A DNA stretch of 7,313 bases from contig DAHXMK010000354.1 of NCBI GenBank assembly GCA_027365515.1, forward strand, positions 1 through 7,313, in the 5' to 3' direction. Positions within the stretch are counted from its first letter, which is position 1, and each line of letters opens with the position of its first letter. Below the pieces are notes generated by a model. It saw only the letters and a list, made by a program, of their open reading frames with translations. It did not search any database and had not been told where the DNA came from. Both the position numbers and the translations under genes were made by a program. The stretch is from Candidatus Aminicenantota bacterium (GTDB lineage: Bacteria > Acidobacteriota > UBA4820 > DSQY01). This document shows positions 1-5,855 of the stretch, piece by piece.

Positions 1-60
1 CAATGAGTCGGCGCCTAACGCTTATTAGACTGCAGGGCACGCGCGGGTGTAAACGCAAAT

Positions 61-91
61 CGCGGGCGGGGGCATTCTCCCCCCGCCCGCG
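61..91 (+). terminator. GC-rich hairpin, possible terminator of an upstream cassette
   Basis: An 11-bp all-G/C stem is formed by 61-71 with 81-91, leaving a loop of about 9 nt. Only a weak T run follows (GTTTG at 91-95), so efficient intrinsic termination is uncertain. It lies just upstream of the promoter-like pair at 93-121 and could insulate the TIR gene from upstream read-through. It could also be simply the inner structure of the attC-like element. Confidence 0.35.
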
Positions 92-92
92 T

Positions 93-121
93 TTGACAGC
101 GCACAGCAAGAAGAATAGAGT
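93..121 (+). promoter_or_regulatory. Sigma70-type promoter for the TIR gene
   Basis: TTGACA (93-98, perfect -35) and TAGAGT (116-121, 4 of 6 matches to the -10 consensus) are separated by exactly 17 nt. Transcription would start near 128 and give a leader of roughly 100 nt that contains only the right arm of the inverted repeat. Such a message could not form the 34-bp stem, whereas read-through from upstream could. Most integron cassette genes lack their own promoter. This is a sequence match only. Confidence 0.5.
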
Positions 122-197
122 CGGGCCATGAGAGCGATCGCTTCCGCCGCCGTGTTAGCCCGCCATATGGCCGTTTTGGTATGCAGTCTAATAAGCG

Positions 198-993
198 TTA
201 GGCGCCGACTCATTGGAGGTGTAATATGGTAAGAACGCGCCCATCAATGTTTATCGGCTCATCTAAAGAAGGACATCGCATCGCTCAGAGCGCACAAGTT
301 CTGCTCGACGCCGCATGTGAGGTTGAGATCTGGAGCCAAGGCCTTTTCGGCTTGACCTACGGTACCCTAGAATCGCTTGTTCTCGCAGTCGATCGTTTCG
401 ACTTTGCCACGTTGGTGCTTACTCCAGATGATTTAACTGCCACCCGTGGTCATGAAAGGCAGGTGCCCAGAGACAACGTGATTTTCGAGTTGGGTTTTTT
501 CGTAGGTGCCTTGGGTCGAGACCGCACTTTCATGCTGTTCGACAGAGCAAATCCTCCCTCCCTTCCGTCGGATCTCGCAGGCATTATGGCTGCGACATAC
601 GAGAAGCACTCAAGCGGTAATCTAGAGGCCGCCTTGGGTGCTGCATGCACGAGAATACAAAACGATGTTGATCGTCTTGGCGTGCGGGAATCTCAAAATG
701 TTAAACGCTTAGCCGAGGCAACAGTAGGAGTCGAGGCCGCAAATATACAAATGCAGGCACTTATACGCCTTCTAGCTCGGTCACGCAAGTTGGAGCTCGA
801 TGTTATTGCAGCACAATTCGGGCGGCTTATAGAACCGTCGAAGCTAGCGCAGATGAAGCAAGATCTCGAAGACATAGAGAACAAGCTTAAGGGCGCCTAA
901 CCAGGCCCTTCAGCGGACGCGTACCGCGTCCGCTCCAAGATCGTGGACGCCTACAGGTTCCACCATTCTGCCCGCGTCCGCTGAGGGCAATCG
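198..993 (+). mobile_element. Integron gene cassette carrying the TIR-like gene
   Basis: The interval runs from the expected crossover in the left R' box (G197/T198) to the crossover in the right R' box (G993/T994). It contains one ORF almost filling the cassette, a short leader with a strong SD (GGAGGT, 215-220) and a stop codon overlapping the R'' box of the downstream attC-like site. This is the standard cassette layout. The cassette is visibly less GC-rich than its neighbours: a spot count gives 29/60 G+C at 661-720 against 37/60 at 5221-5280 in the phosphoesterase gene, consistent with acquisition. No integron integrase or attI is in the window, so it would belong to an array edge or an integrase-less attC cluster. 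Confidence 0.6.
226..900 (+). CDS. TIR-like domain protein (CAP12/Pycsar TIR family, PF10137 type), putative NADase defence effector
   Basis: The 224-residue protein starts directly with the family hallmark FIGSS (9-13). It continues with W36 and QGLF, LESL (48-51), DFATLVLTPDD (59-69), the RG pair at 74-75, PRDNVIFELG (81-90) and LPSDLAGI (113-120). This is the pattern of 'predicted nucleotide-binding protein containing TIR-like domain'. By topology E88, in the helix after the third strand, sits where TIR NADases carry the catalytic glutamate; that assignment is inferred. Residues about 150-224 form a predicted helical, partly coiled-coil tail without membrane segments or any recognised ligand-binding domain. 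No cyclase or STING partner is adjacent, so this is neither a complete CBASS nor a Pycsar locus. The likely role is cytosolic NAD cleavage on infection; another TIR-like nucleotide-binding role is possible. ATG 226 has SD GGAGGT five bases upstream. Confidence 0.88.
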   Translation: MVRTRPSMFIGSSKEGHRIAQSAQVLLDAACEVEIWSQGLFGLTYGTLESLVLAVDRFDFATLVLTPDDLTATRGHERQVPRDNVIFELGFFVGALGRDRTFMLFDRANPPSLPSDLAGIMAATYEKHSSGNLEAALGAACTRIQNDVDRLGVRESQNVKRLAEATVGVEAANIQMQALIRLLARSRKLELDVIAAQFGRLIEPSKLAQMKQDLEDIENKLKGA

Positions 994-999
994 TTGAAG
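895..999 (+). other. attC-like site at the end of the TIR cassette
   Basis: The R'' box GCCTAAC (895-901) overlaps the TIR stop codon. A 16-bp stem follows: 905-921 pairs with 973-988 and leaves T910 as the only unpaired base. Unpaired spacers (902-904 and 989-992) separate this stem from the R boxes. R' is GTTGAAG (993-999). It pairs with R'' only through GTT/AAC and a wobble and misses the final Y of GTTRRRY, as can happen in a terminal cassette whose R' came from the insertion target. R box, unpaired central spacer, L box with one extrahelical base on the L'' side, then a variable terminal structure is the expected attC fold. An alternative hairpin, 912-921 with 925-934, competes with it. 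Confidence 0.6.
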
Positions 1000-1232
1000 G
1001 TAAGAAAGTTAGAATGTTAGAAGGTGAAGAAGTGAAACGCCGCGCGTCCCGGCGCGGTGTTTGCCTTGCTCTTATCAACTCATTCACTCATAAACTGGCG
1101 ACGCCCGCGCAAGTCCTGCATCCTTCACTTCTAACGTCTCGCGTCTAACTTCTCACGATCTTCCCTTCGTGACCTTTGTGTGCTTTGTGGTGAGAAGGTT
1201 TTTCGCGAAGCGGCGGCTAGGCGCGGCGCTTG
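993..1232. repeat. Mosaic intergenic repeat, copy A
   Basis: Bases 993-1158 match 4588-4755 with only a few substitutions and one 1-base gap. Bases 1116-1232 match the third copy at 4862-4982. Recognisable modules are a GTTAGAA-rich head, a block ending in ACTCATAAACTGGCG, TGCATCCTTCACT (1117-1129) followed by two TCTAAC words, and a tail of the type CTTTGTGTGCTTTGTGGTGAG. The head and middle are partly self-complementary: GTTAGAAG at 1017-1024 against CTTCTAAC at 1128-1135. The stretch 993-1302 holds no gene that I can support. The repeat looks like a non-coding, dispersed, chromosome-wide family. Confidence 0.85.
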
Positions 1233-1302
1233 TCTTCTCACTCTCTCACTTTCTTCTTTGTTTGCTCTCCCTGGCCTCACTGTGAGCCAATCCCCGTGTT
1301 GC

Positions 1303-4230
1303 TCAGTTTGTTCCGCCACGCATCACTTCTCTTTGAATGAGCATTTTGAGGTTTCGTTTGTCCAGGGGTTCTTTTAGGAACTGTTGGGCGAGGGCCCCGA
1401 TTCGTTCGTCGCTGATGTGGAGGGCGAAGGGCTTGAGGGCGGGCTGGGCGGTGAGGCGTTCCACGTGGAGCCTGATGACCTGGCGGACCTGTTCGGGCGT
1501 GAGAGAGGGAAAGTGGAAGGCGTCGAGAACGGTGGCAAGGAGGCGCTTCGGGACGCCGAGGCTTTCAAGCGTTTCAAGCGCGCGGCGCGGGTCGCGTTCA
1601 ACGGCGGGGTTCGCGCCGTCGCCGAAGCCGAGGGAAGCTTCCGTGCGGTCGAGGCTGGCGGCGAGGATGAAGAGGGCGTCTTGAGCGCCGATTAGGTTGC
1701 CCCAGCCGTCGTGGAAGGACCCGTCCCTGAAAACCCCGGCCATAAACTCAAGAACGCGCTGGTGCGCCTTGTGAAAATTCTTGAGAAGGACGATGGAGTA
1801 GGGCTGCCGCTTGAGCCGCAAGGAGAGAACCCCGCCTTCGTCGTCGCGGCGGTAGCCCACGGTGACGCCTTGAAGCCGCCCCAGGGTTGATTCGTCGCTG
1901 TAGTCCTCCATGTTGAGCAGAAGCATTCGGTCGGTGTCGGCTGGCCAAAGCGCGCGGGCGAGCGCTTTAGCCGTTTCTGTTTTGCCAGTGCCGGACGGGC
2001 CGTGAAATAGAAGGACGACGGGAAGGGACGGTTCTTTGAGGCCGGCCTTGAGGTTCGCCGCCAGGGCCGCCAGCCTGCCGATGGCTTCGTCGTGGCCCGC
2101 GACGGTCTTGTGCAATTCGGCGGAGATTTCCTCCGGGGGGAAGGATTGCATCTTGGCGGATGGTTCCGCGCTTGAGGACGCACCGCCGCTTCCCGAACCG
2201 GTCCACTCGGCGAGGACCTGCGTCAGGTGTTCTTTAGCGAGACACGGGGCGGCGCCAAGCGGGATTTCGTTGCCTTTCAGCACCGTCTGCCTGGCCCTCA
2301 AGAGGGCGCAGCTCTCGTCAACGAGGTCTATGGCCTTGTCGGGGAACTTCCGGTTGTGGAGCTGCCCGGCGGCCATTTCGATTGCGACCTTCAGCACGTC
2401 GTCCGGTATGGTGACGTGGTGGTGCGATTCCCAGAAGGCGCGGCGCGCCTGGAGAATCCTGAACGTGGCGTCCTGGTCCAACTCCTTGATCCAAATTGGG
2501 GAGAAGCGCCGTTCCATGGCGCTGTCCTTCTCGATGCTTCTGGAGTACTCCCTGGCGGTGGTGGCGCCGATGAGGCGCAGGTCCCCGCGCGCAAGGGCGG
2601 GCTTGAGCATGTTGCCAGCGTCCATGTCCTGGCCGGCGCAAGCGCCCGCTCCCATTAAGTTGTGAAGCTCGTCAATGAAGAGGATGATTTCCGGGTTGGC
2701 CTGGGCCTCCTTGACGACGTCGGTGATGCGCTGCTCGAAGTCTCCCCGCCACGTGGTGCCGGCGACGAGAACGCCCATGTTCAGCTCGACGACCCTTCTG
2801 CCCTGAAGGACGGCGGGGACATCACCCGCGACGATGCGCTGGGCCAGCCCCTGAACGACGGCGGTCTTTCCGACGCCCGCCTCGCCGACGAGAGCGGGGT
2901 TGTTTTTTTCCATGCGGGAAAGAACGCGGATGACGCGCTCGACCTCCGCCTCTCGGCCGAGGATGGGAGGGATCTTGCCCTTTCGCGCCTGGGCGGTGAG
3001 GTCAATGCCGAAGCGGTCAATCGTGAACGCGGCGGCGGCCACTCTGGGATCAATGCCCCCGGCGGGAACCTTGGCCTCGATATTTTCGGGAGGAGCGACG
3101 GGCCGGGCCGCCTCGATGGCGGCGCTTTCCCTGTCGGCGCGTTCAACGGAGCGGGCGGCTTCGGCGCGGGCTGCCTGGATCGCGGGATCGGGGGATGGGT
3201 TCCACGGCAGCAAGAGGCGGCCCACGCGACTGTAGCCTTCTCCGTCTCTTGGAGGCAGCTTCGCCTCAAGCTTGGCTGCAATGTACTCTTCCGAAGGCGC
3301 TTCTTTGTCGGGGTCTCCGATGGTTCCGAAAACCTGTGTTTCCAGTTCGTCGGCGAGTTTCTTCTTCTCCTCGGGCAATTCCGCCTTGAGATCGTTGAGA
3401 CGGGACCAGAGGTCGTACTTGGCGGGGGCGTTCGGATCCGCTGACAAGTTCACGAGCGTGCCTATTTCATCAAACACGAACTCGGCCGCTCCAGGGTCGC
3501 ACCGCACGGCCAGAATCCATTGCTTGGCCGTTTCTTCGGGCAAGCCCATCCAGGAATAGGCCTCTCCAAGAAGGATCCGCAAATCTCCGTCATCCGGCTC
3601 GGCTTCCACCCTCCGCTTGATCCATTGGAAGCCTTCGGCGTGGCGTCCGCTCTCGAAAAAAGCATCCATGATTTCCTGAGTGATGTCCTCTTCGTATTCG
3701 CGGTCAATCTTGTCCAGGCCGGGAAGGCCGAGTGACTCGGCGCTCACCTCTCCGCTCCGGTATCTCCCTATTTGAATGATCTCATCGTACTTCTTGAAAT
3801 GGTGGAGGACCTCGACATGCCTATGCAGGTCGTCAACGGGCCTGCCGGCCTGAAGCAGGCGCGTCCCGCGAGAATACAGCTTGTCATCGAGTATCTCGGC
3901 CATCACCGGGTCTTCAACCTCGATCCTGTTGCGAGCCACCGTATAATGGAGGAGAAGAAAAGTCGCGAAATTGTGCGGGTCGCCATCGTGGCTGAGGGTG
4001 TCCTGGTAGAGAATGTCATGGTCAAGAATGTACTCGAAGTGCCGCATAAGCGAGTCGCCGTCATGGTTGTCGTGGGAGGCCCATCCCGCCAGCAGGTGAA
4101 GGGCCAGATCGCCGGGCGCGAGCGCCAGCGCTTCGGCGACAAGAGCGCGCGCCTGGTCCATTTCGTCCTTCCGGTAATGTTCGACGGCTCGGTCGTAAAG
4201 CTCTTGGACGCGGTTGCAGGATTGCTCCAC
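1303..4230 (-). CDS. TPR-ClpA/ClpC-like double AAA+ protein with degenerate second ATPase
   Basis: The protein has 975 residues from a GTG start at 4230. Residues about 1-290 are TPR-like helices replacing the usual Clp_N domain, followed by an Ala/Glu-rich linker (about 340-400). D1 (about 401-650) is complete: Walker A GEAGVGKT 449-456, pore motif WRGDFE from W494, Walker B FIDE with D520/E521, and arginine finger ERRF with R574/R575. There is no ClpB-type M domain. D2 (about 700-975) keeps Walker A GPSGTGKT (744-751) and a GY pore tyrosine. Its Walker B reads LLKNFHKAH, with K817/N818 instead of D/E, and the PEFLNR finger is lost. LGF (867-869) occupies the ClpP-docking loop position of ClpA/ClpC. 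It is probably an ATP-driven unfoldase with TPR-selected clients; ClpP partnership is inferred. The start is supported by SD GGGAGG (4236-4241) and a promoter; the upstream ATG at 4266 lies inside that promoter. Confidence 0.88.
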   Translation of the reverse strand: MEQSCNRVQELYDRAVEHYRKDEMDQARALVAEALALAPGDLALHLLAGWASHDNHDGDSLMRHFEYILDHDILYQDTLSHDGDPHNFATFLLLHYTVARNRIEVEDPVMAEILDDKLYSRGTRLLQAGRPVDDLHRHVEVLHHFKKYDEIIQIGRYRSGEVSAESLGLPGLDKIDREYEEDITQEIMDAFFESGRHAEGFQWIKRRVEAEPDDGDLRILLGEAYSWMGLPEETAKQWILAVRCDPGAAEFVFDEIGTLVNLSADPNAPAKYDLWSRLNDLKAELPEEKKKLADELETQVFGTIGDPDKEAPSEEYIAAKLEAKLPPRDGEGYSRVGRLLLPWNPSPDPAIQAARAEAARSVERADRESAAIEAARPVAPPENIEAKVPAGGIDPRVAAAAFTIDRFGIDLTAQARKGKIPPILGREAEVERVIRVLSRMEKNNPALVGEAGVGKTAVVQGLAQRIVAGDVPAVLQGRRVVELNMGVLVAGTTWRGDFEQRITDVVKEAQANPEIILFIDELHNLMGAGACAGQDMDAGNMLKPALARGDLRLIGATTAREYSRSIEKDSAMERRFSPIWIKELDQDATFRILQARRAFWESHHHVTIPDDVLKVAIEMAAGQLHNRKFPDKAIDLVDESCALLRARQTVLKGNEIPLGAAPCLAKEHLTQVLAEWTGSGSGGASSSAEPSAKMQSFPPEEISAELHKTVAGHDEAIGRLAALAANLKAGLKEPSLPVVLLFHGPSGTGKTETAKALARALWPADTDRMLLLNMEDYSDESTLGRLQGVTVGYRRDDEGGVLSLRLKRQPYSIVLLKNFHKAHQRVLEFMAGVFRDGSFHDGWGNLIGAQDALFILAASLDRTEASLGFGDGANPAVERDPRRALETLESLGVPKRLLATVLDAFHFPSLTPEQVRQVIRLHVERLTAQPALKPFALHISDERIGALAQQFLKEPLDKRNLKMLIQREVMRGGTN

Positions 4231-4249
4231 GGTGGCCTCCCGTGAAAAC

Positions 4250-4279
4250 AAGATAGCATGGCGCAAAAATTCAGGTCAA
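4250..4279 (-). promoter_or_regulatory. Promoter of the Clp-like gene
   Basis: On the minus strand, TTGACC (complement of 4274-4279) is followed 18 nt later by an extended -10, TGC then TATCTT (complement of 4250-4255). The predicted transcript start is near 4243, only a couple of bases before SD GGGAGG (complement of 4236-4241) and the GTG at 4230-4228. This places the ATG at 4266 outside the message and decides the start choice. Confidence 0.55.
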
Positions 4280-4587
4280 GAAGTTCGAACCGCCCGATCA
4301 ACACGCATATCAACATGCGCGACGACCGGCGGCAACCCGCCGTGCCCCAAGATTCCGTTCTGGGATGCTTGCCGCAAATGCAATGCGGTTACGGAACGAC
4401 GCGGCGTAACAGCCGGAAGAGTGGCGTGCCAGCACATCGCCGCCCGAAGGATAGCCGTTCCGGTGCCAAATAGCCTTAGCTATGCGTTCTAGCTTGCGCC
4501 GATGCCGCCCGCGCCCGCTTTGCATCCTTCACTAATCACAAGTCACGGCTCACGAATCACGTTCTTCCCTGAAGGCGCATGAAAGGC
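4280..4587. other. Intergenic region with a degenerate repeat tail
   Basis: No gene is supported here. Short ORFs on both strands have no recognisable motif and no good SD. At 4521-4533 the word TGCATCCTTCACT, shared with all three mosaic repeat copies, is followed by a degenerate run of TCAC-type words up to about 4560 (AATCACAAGTCACGGCTCAC). This looks like a fourth, partial member of the same repeat system. A small hairpin (ATAGC/GCTAT) is present near 4470-4485. Confidence 0.5.
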
Positions 4588-4795
4588 GTTAGAAGGTAAG
4601 AAAGTTAGAATGTTAGAAGGTGAAGAAATGAAACGCCGCGCGTCCCGGCGCGGTGTTTGCCTTGCTCTTATCAACTCATTCACTCATAAACTGGCGCCGC
4701 CCGCGCAAGTCTTGCATCCTTCACTTCTAACGTCTCACGTCTAACTTCTCACGTTCTTTCCTTCGTGTGCTTCGCGTCCTTCGTGGTGAGATGTC
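4588..4795. repeat. Mosaic intergenic repeat, copy B
   Basis: It is nearly identical to copy A from GTTAGAAGG (4588-4596) to about 4755. It then ends in its own variant of the CTTCGTG...GTGGTGAG module (4762-4791). It shares TGCATCCTTCACT at 4713-4725. Relative to copy A it has one extra A directly after the first GTT and isolated substitutions. No coding potential is evident. Confidence 0.85.
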
Positions 4796-4813
4796 CTTTC
4801 CGCGCGCGGCCGG

Positions 4814-4832
4814 ATTCCGGGCAAGCCGGAAT
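4814..4832. repeat. Short REP-like hairpin
   Basis: ATTCCGG (4814-4820) pairs perfectly with CCGGAAT (4826-4832) around a 5-nt loop. It is flanked by GG and GACC in the manner of the widespread REP-like 'GGATTCCGG...CCGGAATGACC' repeats of GC-rich genomes. It sits between mosaic copies B and C. No T tract follows, so it is not a clear terminator. Confidence 0.55.
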
Positions 4833-4841
4833 GACCGCGTA

Positions 4842-5035
4842 ATAACTGGCGATGCGTCGCAAATCTTGCATCCTTCACTTCTAACGTCTCACGTCTAACT
4901 TCTCGCAATCCTTTCTTCGTGACCTCTGTGTGCTTTGTGGTGAGAATTCTTTTCGCGAAGCGGCGGCTATGCGCGGCGCTTGCCTTGCCCTTATCCACTT
5001 GGAAACTCATCCGCTCATAAACTTCGGCGGCAATC
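4842..5035. repeat. Mosaic intergenic repeat, copy C (rearranged)
   Basis: TAATAACTGGCG is followed by TGCATCCTTCACT (4867-4879), the double TCTAAC block, the CTTTGTGGTGAG block and the CGCGAAGCGGCGGCTA block, matching 1116-1232 of copy A. Bases 4972-5027 then resemble the GCGCGG...CTCATAAAC block that comes first in copies A and B. The module order is thus circularly permuted, suggesting a longer tandem or cyclic unit. It ends immediately before the promoter of the phosphoesterase gene. Confidence 0.75.
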
Positions 5036-5063
5036 TTGCGAAGCTGCGAGATTCTGCTAAACT
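5036..5063 (+). promoter_or_regulatory. Possible promoter of the metallophosphoesterase gene
   Basis: TTGCGA (5036-5041) and an extended -10, TGC then TAAACT (5058-5063), are separated by 16 nt. Transcription would begin near 5070, giving a leader of about 10 nt before ATG 5080. The SD is weak (GGGTTGAG, 5070-5077), consistent with a short-leader message. This is a match by eye only. Confidence 0.35.
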
Positions 5064-5079
5064 TGGGCTGGGTTGAGCC

Positions 5080-5832
5080 ATGCGCACCATCGTTATAGGT
5101 GACATCCATCTTGGTTCGCCGCTGTGCCGCACGGCGCTGTTGGGGGCGCTACTGCGCGACGCGGAGTTCGACCGCCTCATTCTCAACGGTGACATCTTCG
5201 ACGATCTGAACTTTCGGCGCCTGAAGGAGCGCCATTGGGCCGTCCTCGACCAGCTCAGGAAGCTGGCGGACAAGAAAGAGATCGTCTGGATCTGCGGCAA
5301 CCACGACGGCTCGGCCGAAGCGATGCGCCGCCTCCTCGGCGTGGAGGTCGTGATGGAATACGCCTTCGTCTTCAAAGGAGAAAAGGTGCTCGTGGTGCAC
5401 GGCCACGAATTCGACAGGTTCCACCACGCGACCCGTGGCTTCTCCAACTTGCGAAACGCGTTCTACGGCTTCGCGCTCTGGTTCGACGTTCCGAGAAAAA
5501 AGGCGATCCAGTGGATGCAGCGCTCCAGCACGGTCTTCATCAGGGCGGTGGAGCGCGTGAAAGCGGGCGCCATCCTCAAGGCCCGCGCCGCCGGAGCGAA
5601 GTACGTCGTGGCCGGCCACACCCACCGGCGCGACCAAGAAGAGGTGGACGGAGTCCTCTTTCTCAATCCCTCCTCGTGGCTGACGCCGCAACCCGCCTAC
5701 GTCCTTTTCGACGAAGCACGCGCCAAGCCGGAGATGGTCGTTCTAGGCCGCCAAGCCAAGCGGCCCCTTGGCAAGTCGGTCAAGCTGAGAGTTCGGATGA
5801 CCGGCCGCAACGTCTCTCGAAGAATCCGCTGA
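5080..5832 (+). CDS. Calcineurin-like metallophosphoesterase, LpxH-like (UDP-2,3-diacylglucosamine hydrolase-type)
   Basis: The 250-residue protein has the full set of metal-binding motifs for a dinuclear phosphoesterase, in order: GDIHLG (D8, H10), GDIFDD (D38), GNHDG (N74, H75), HGHEFD (H107, H109) and GHTH (H180, H182). Length and motif spacing resemble LpxH and related UDP-2,3-diacylglucosamine pyrophosphatases, which act at the cytoplasmic face in lipid A synthesis. The insert at about 113-165 (aromatic and basic residues, RGFSNLRNAFYGFALWFDVPRKKA in part) corresponds to the lipid-substrate cap of that group. No other lipid A gene is in the window, so the substrate remains open; a phosphodiesterase of another specificity is possible. 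The C-terminal 30 residues are strongly basic. It converges on the ECF gene with a 23-nt gap. The ATG is chosen because it begins directly before the first metal motif. Confidence 0.85.
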   Translation: MRTIVIGDIHLGSPLCRTALLGALLRDAEFDRLILNGDIFDDLNFRRLKERHWAVLDQLRKLADKKEIVWICGNHDGSAEAMRRLLGVEVVMEYAFVFKGEKVLVVHGHEFDRFHHATRGFSNLRNAFYGFALWFDVPRKKAIQWMQRSSTVFIRAVERVKAGAILKARAAGAKYVVAGHTHRRDQEEVDGVLFLNPSSWLTPQPAYVLFDEARAKPEMVVLGRQAKRPLGKSVKLRVRMTGRNVSRRIR

Positions 5833-5855
5833 GGAAGTCGCCGCCGGCCGTTGTC

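Larger units (their letters stand above)
13..203 (+). other. attC-like recombination site preceding the TIR cassette (atypical)
   Basis: GCCTAAC (13-19) fits the R'' consensus RYYYAAC, and GTTAGGC (197-203) fits the R' consensus GTTRRRY, with the crossover expected between 197 and 198. The next start codon lies 23 nt after the R' box and has an SD between them, as is usual for a cassette gene. At 191 nt it would be long for an attC. Unlike normal attC sites, the arms show no unpaired central spacer and no extrahelical base, so strand choice by an integron integrase would be unexplained. Position and box sequences support attC; the perfect symmetry counts against it. Confidence 0.45.
1..215. 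repeat. Perfect 34-bp inverted repeat pair (1-34 and 182-215) around a 147-nt interior
   Basis: Bases 1-34 are the exact reverse complement of 182-215, with no mismatch or bulge. Each arm contains an integron R-box consensus: GCCTAAC at 13-19 on the left and GTTAGGC at 197-203 on the right. The arms extend 12 bp outside these boxes. The interior holds a GC-rich hairpin and a promoter-like pair, and no convincing gene. The left arm starts at the first base of the window, so the repeat may continue outside. It could be an unusually symmetrical attC site, the ends of a small MITE-like element, or a fold-back assembly artefact at a contig end. The perfect pairing is seen; its origin is inferred. 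Confidence 0.9.

Noticed and set aside
134..141. GCGATCGC octamer (cyanobacterial HIP1-like)
   Set aside because: I noticed only this one occurrence, in an element of uncertain origin; a single copy in GC-rich DNA is expected by chance.
25..213. 62-residue minus-strand ORF between the inverted repeat arms
   Set aside because: It lies wholly inside the repeat element, has no recognisable motif and no good SD, and overlaps the hairpin and the plus-strand promoter.
993..1232. CRISPR array suggested by recurring short words
   Set aside because: The words vary, their spacing is irregular, and no constant repeat alternates with unique spacers; no cas gene is present.
1180..1377. 65-residue plus-strand ORF with a hydrophobic stretch resembling a signal peptide
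   Set aside because: It begins within the repeat tail and ends inside the antisense of the Clp-like gene; there is no SD and no homologous motif.
2036..2665. 209-residue plus-strand ORF, with other antisense ORFs in 1337-4245
   Set aside because: All lie opposite conserved AAA+ motifs; their sequences show no domain and shadow the real frame.
2662..3444. 260-residue plus-strand ORF
   Set aside because: It is antisense to the Clp-like gene, low in complexity (Gly/Asp/Arg rich), and follows from the GC-rich codons of that gene.
4279..4300. TTCGAA word suggesting a tRNA T-loop
   Set aside because: The flanks do not form a 5-bp stem, and no acceptor or anticodon arm can be drawn around it.
4741..5109. 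122-residue minus-strand ORF across repeats B and C
   Set aside because: Its sequence is the translated repeat words (TTKHTEVTKKG-like), with no SD; it runs across two repeat copies and into the phosphoesterase start.
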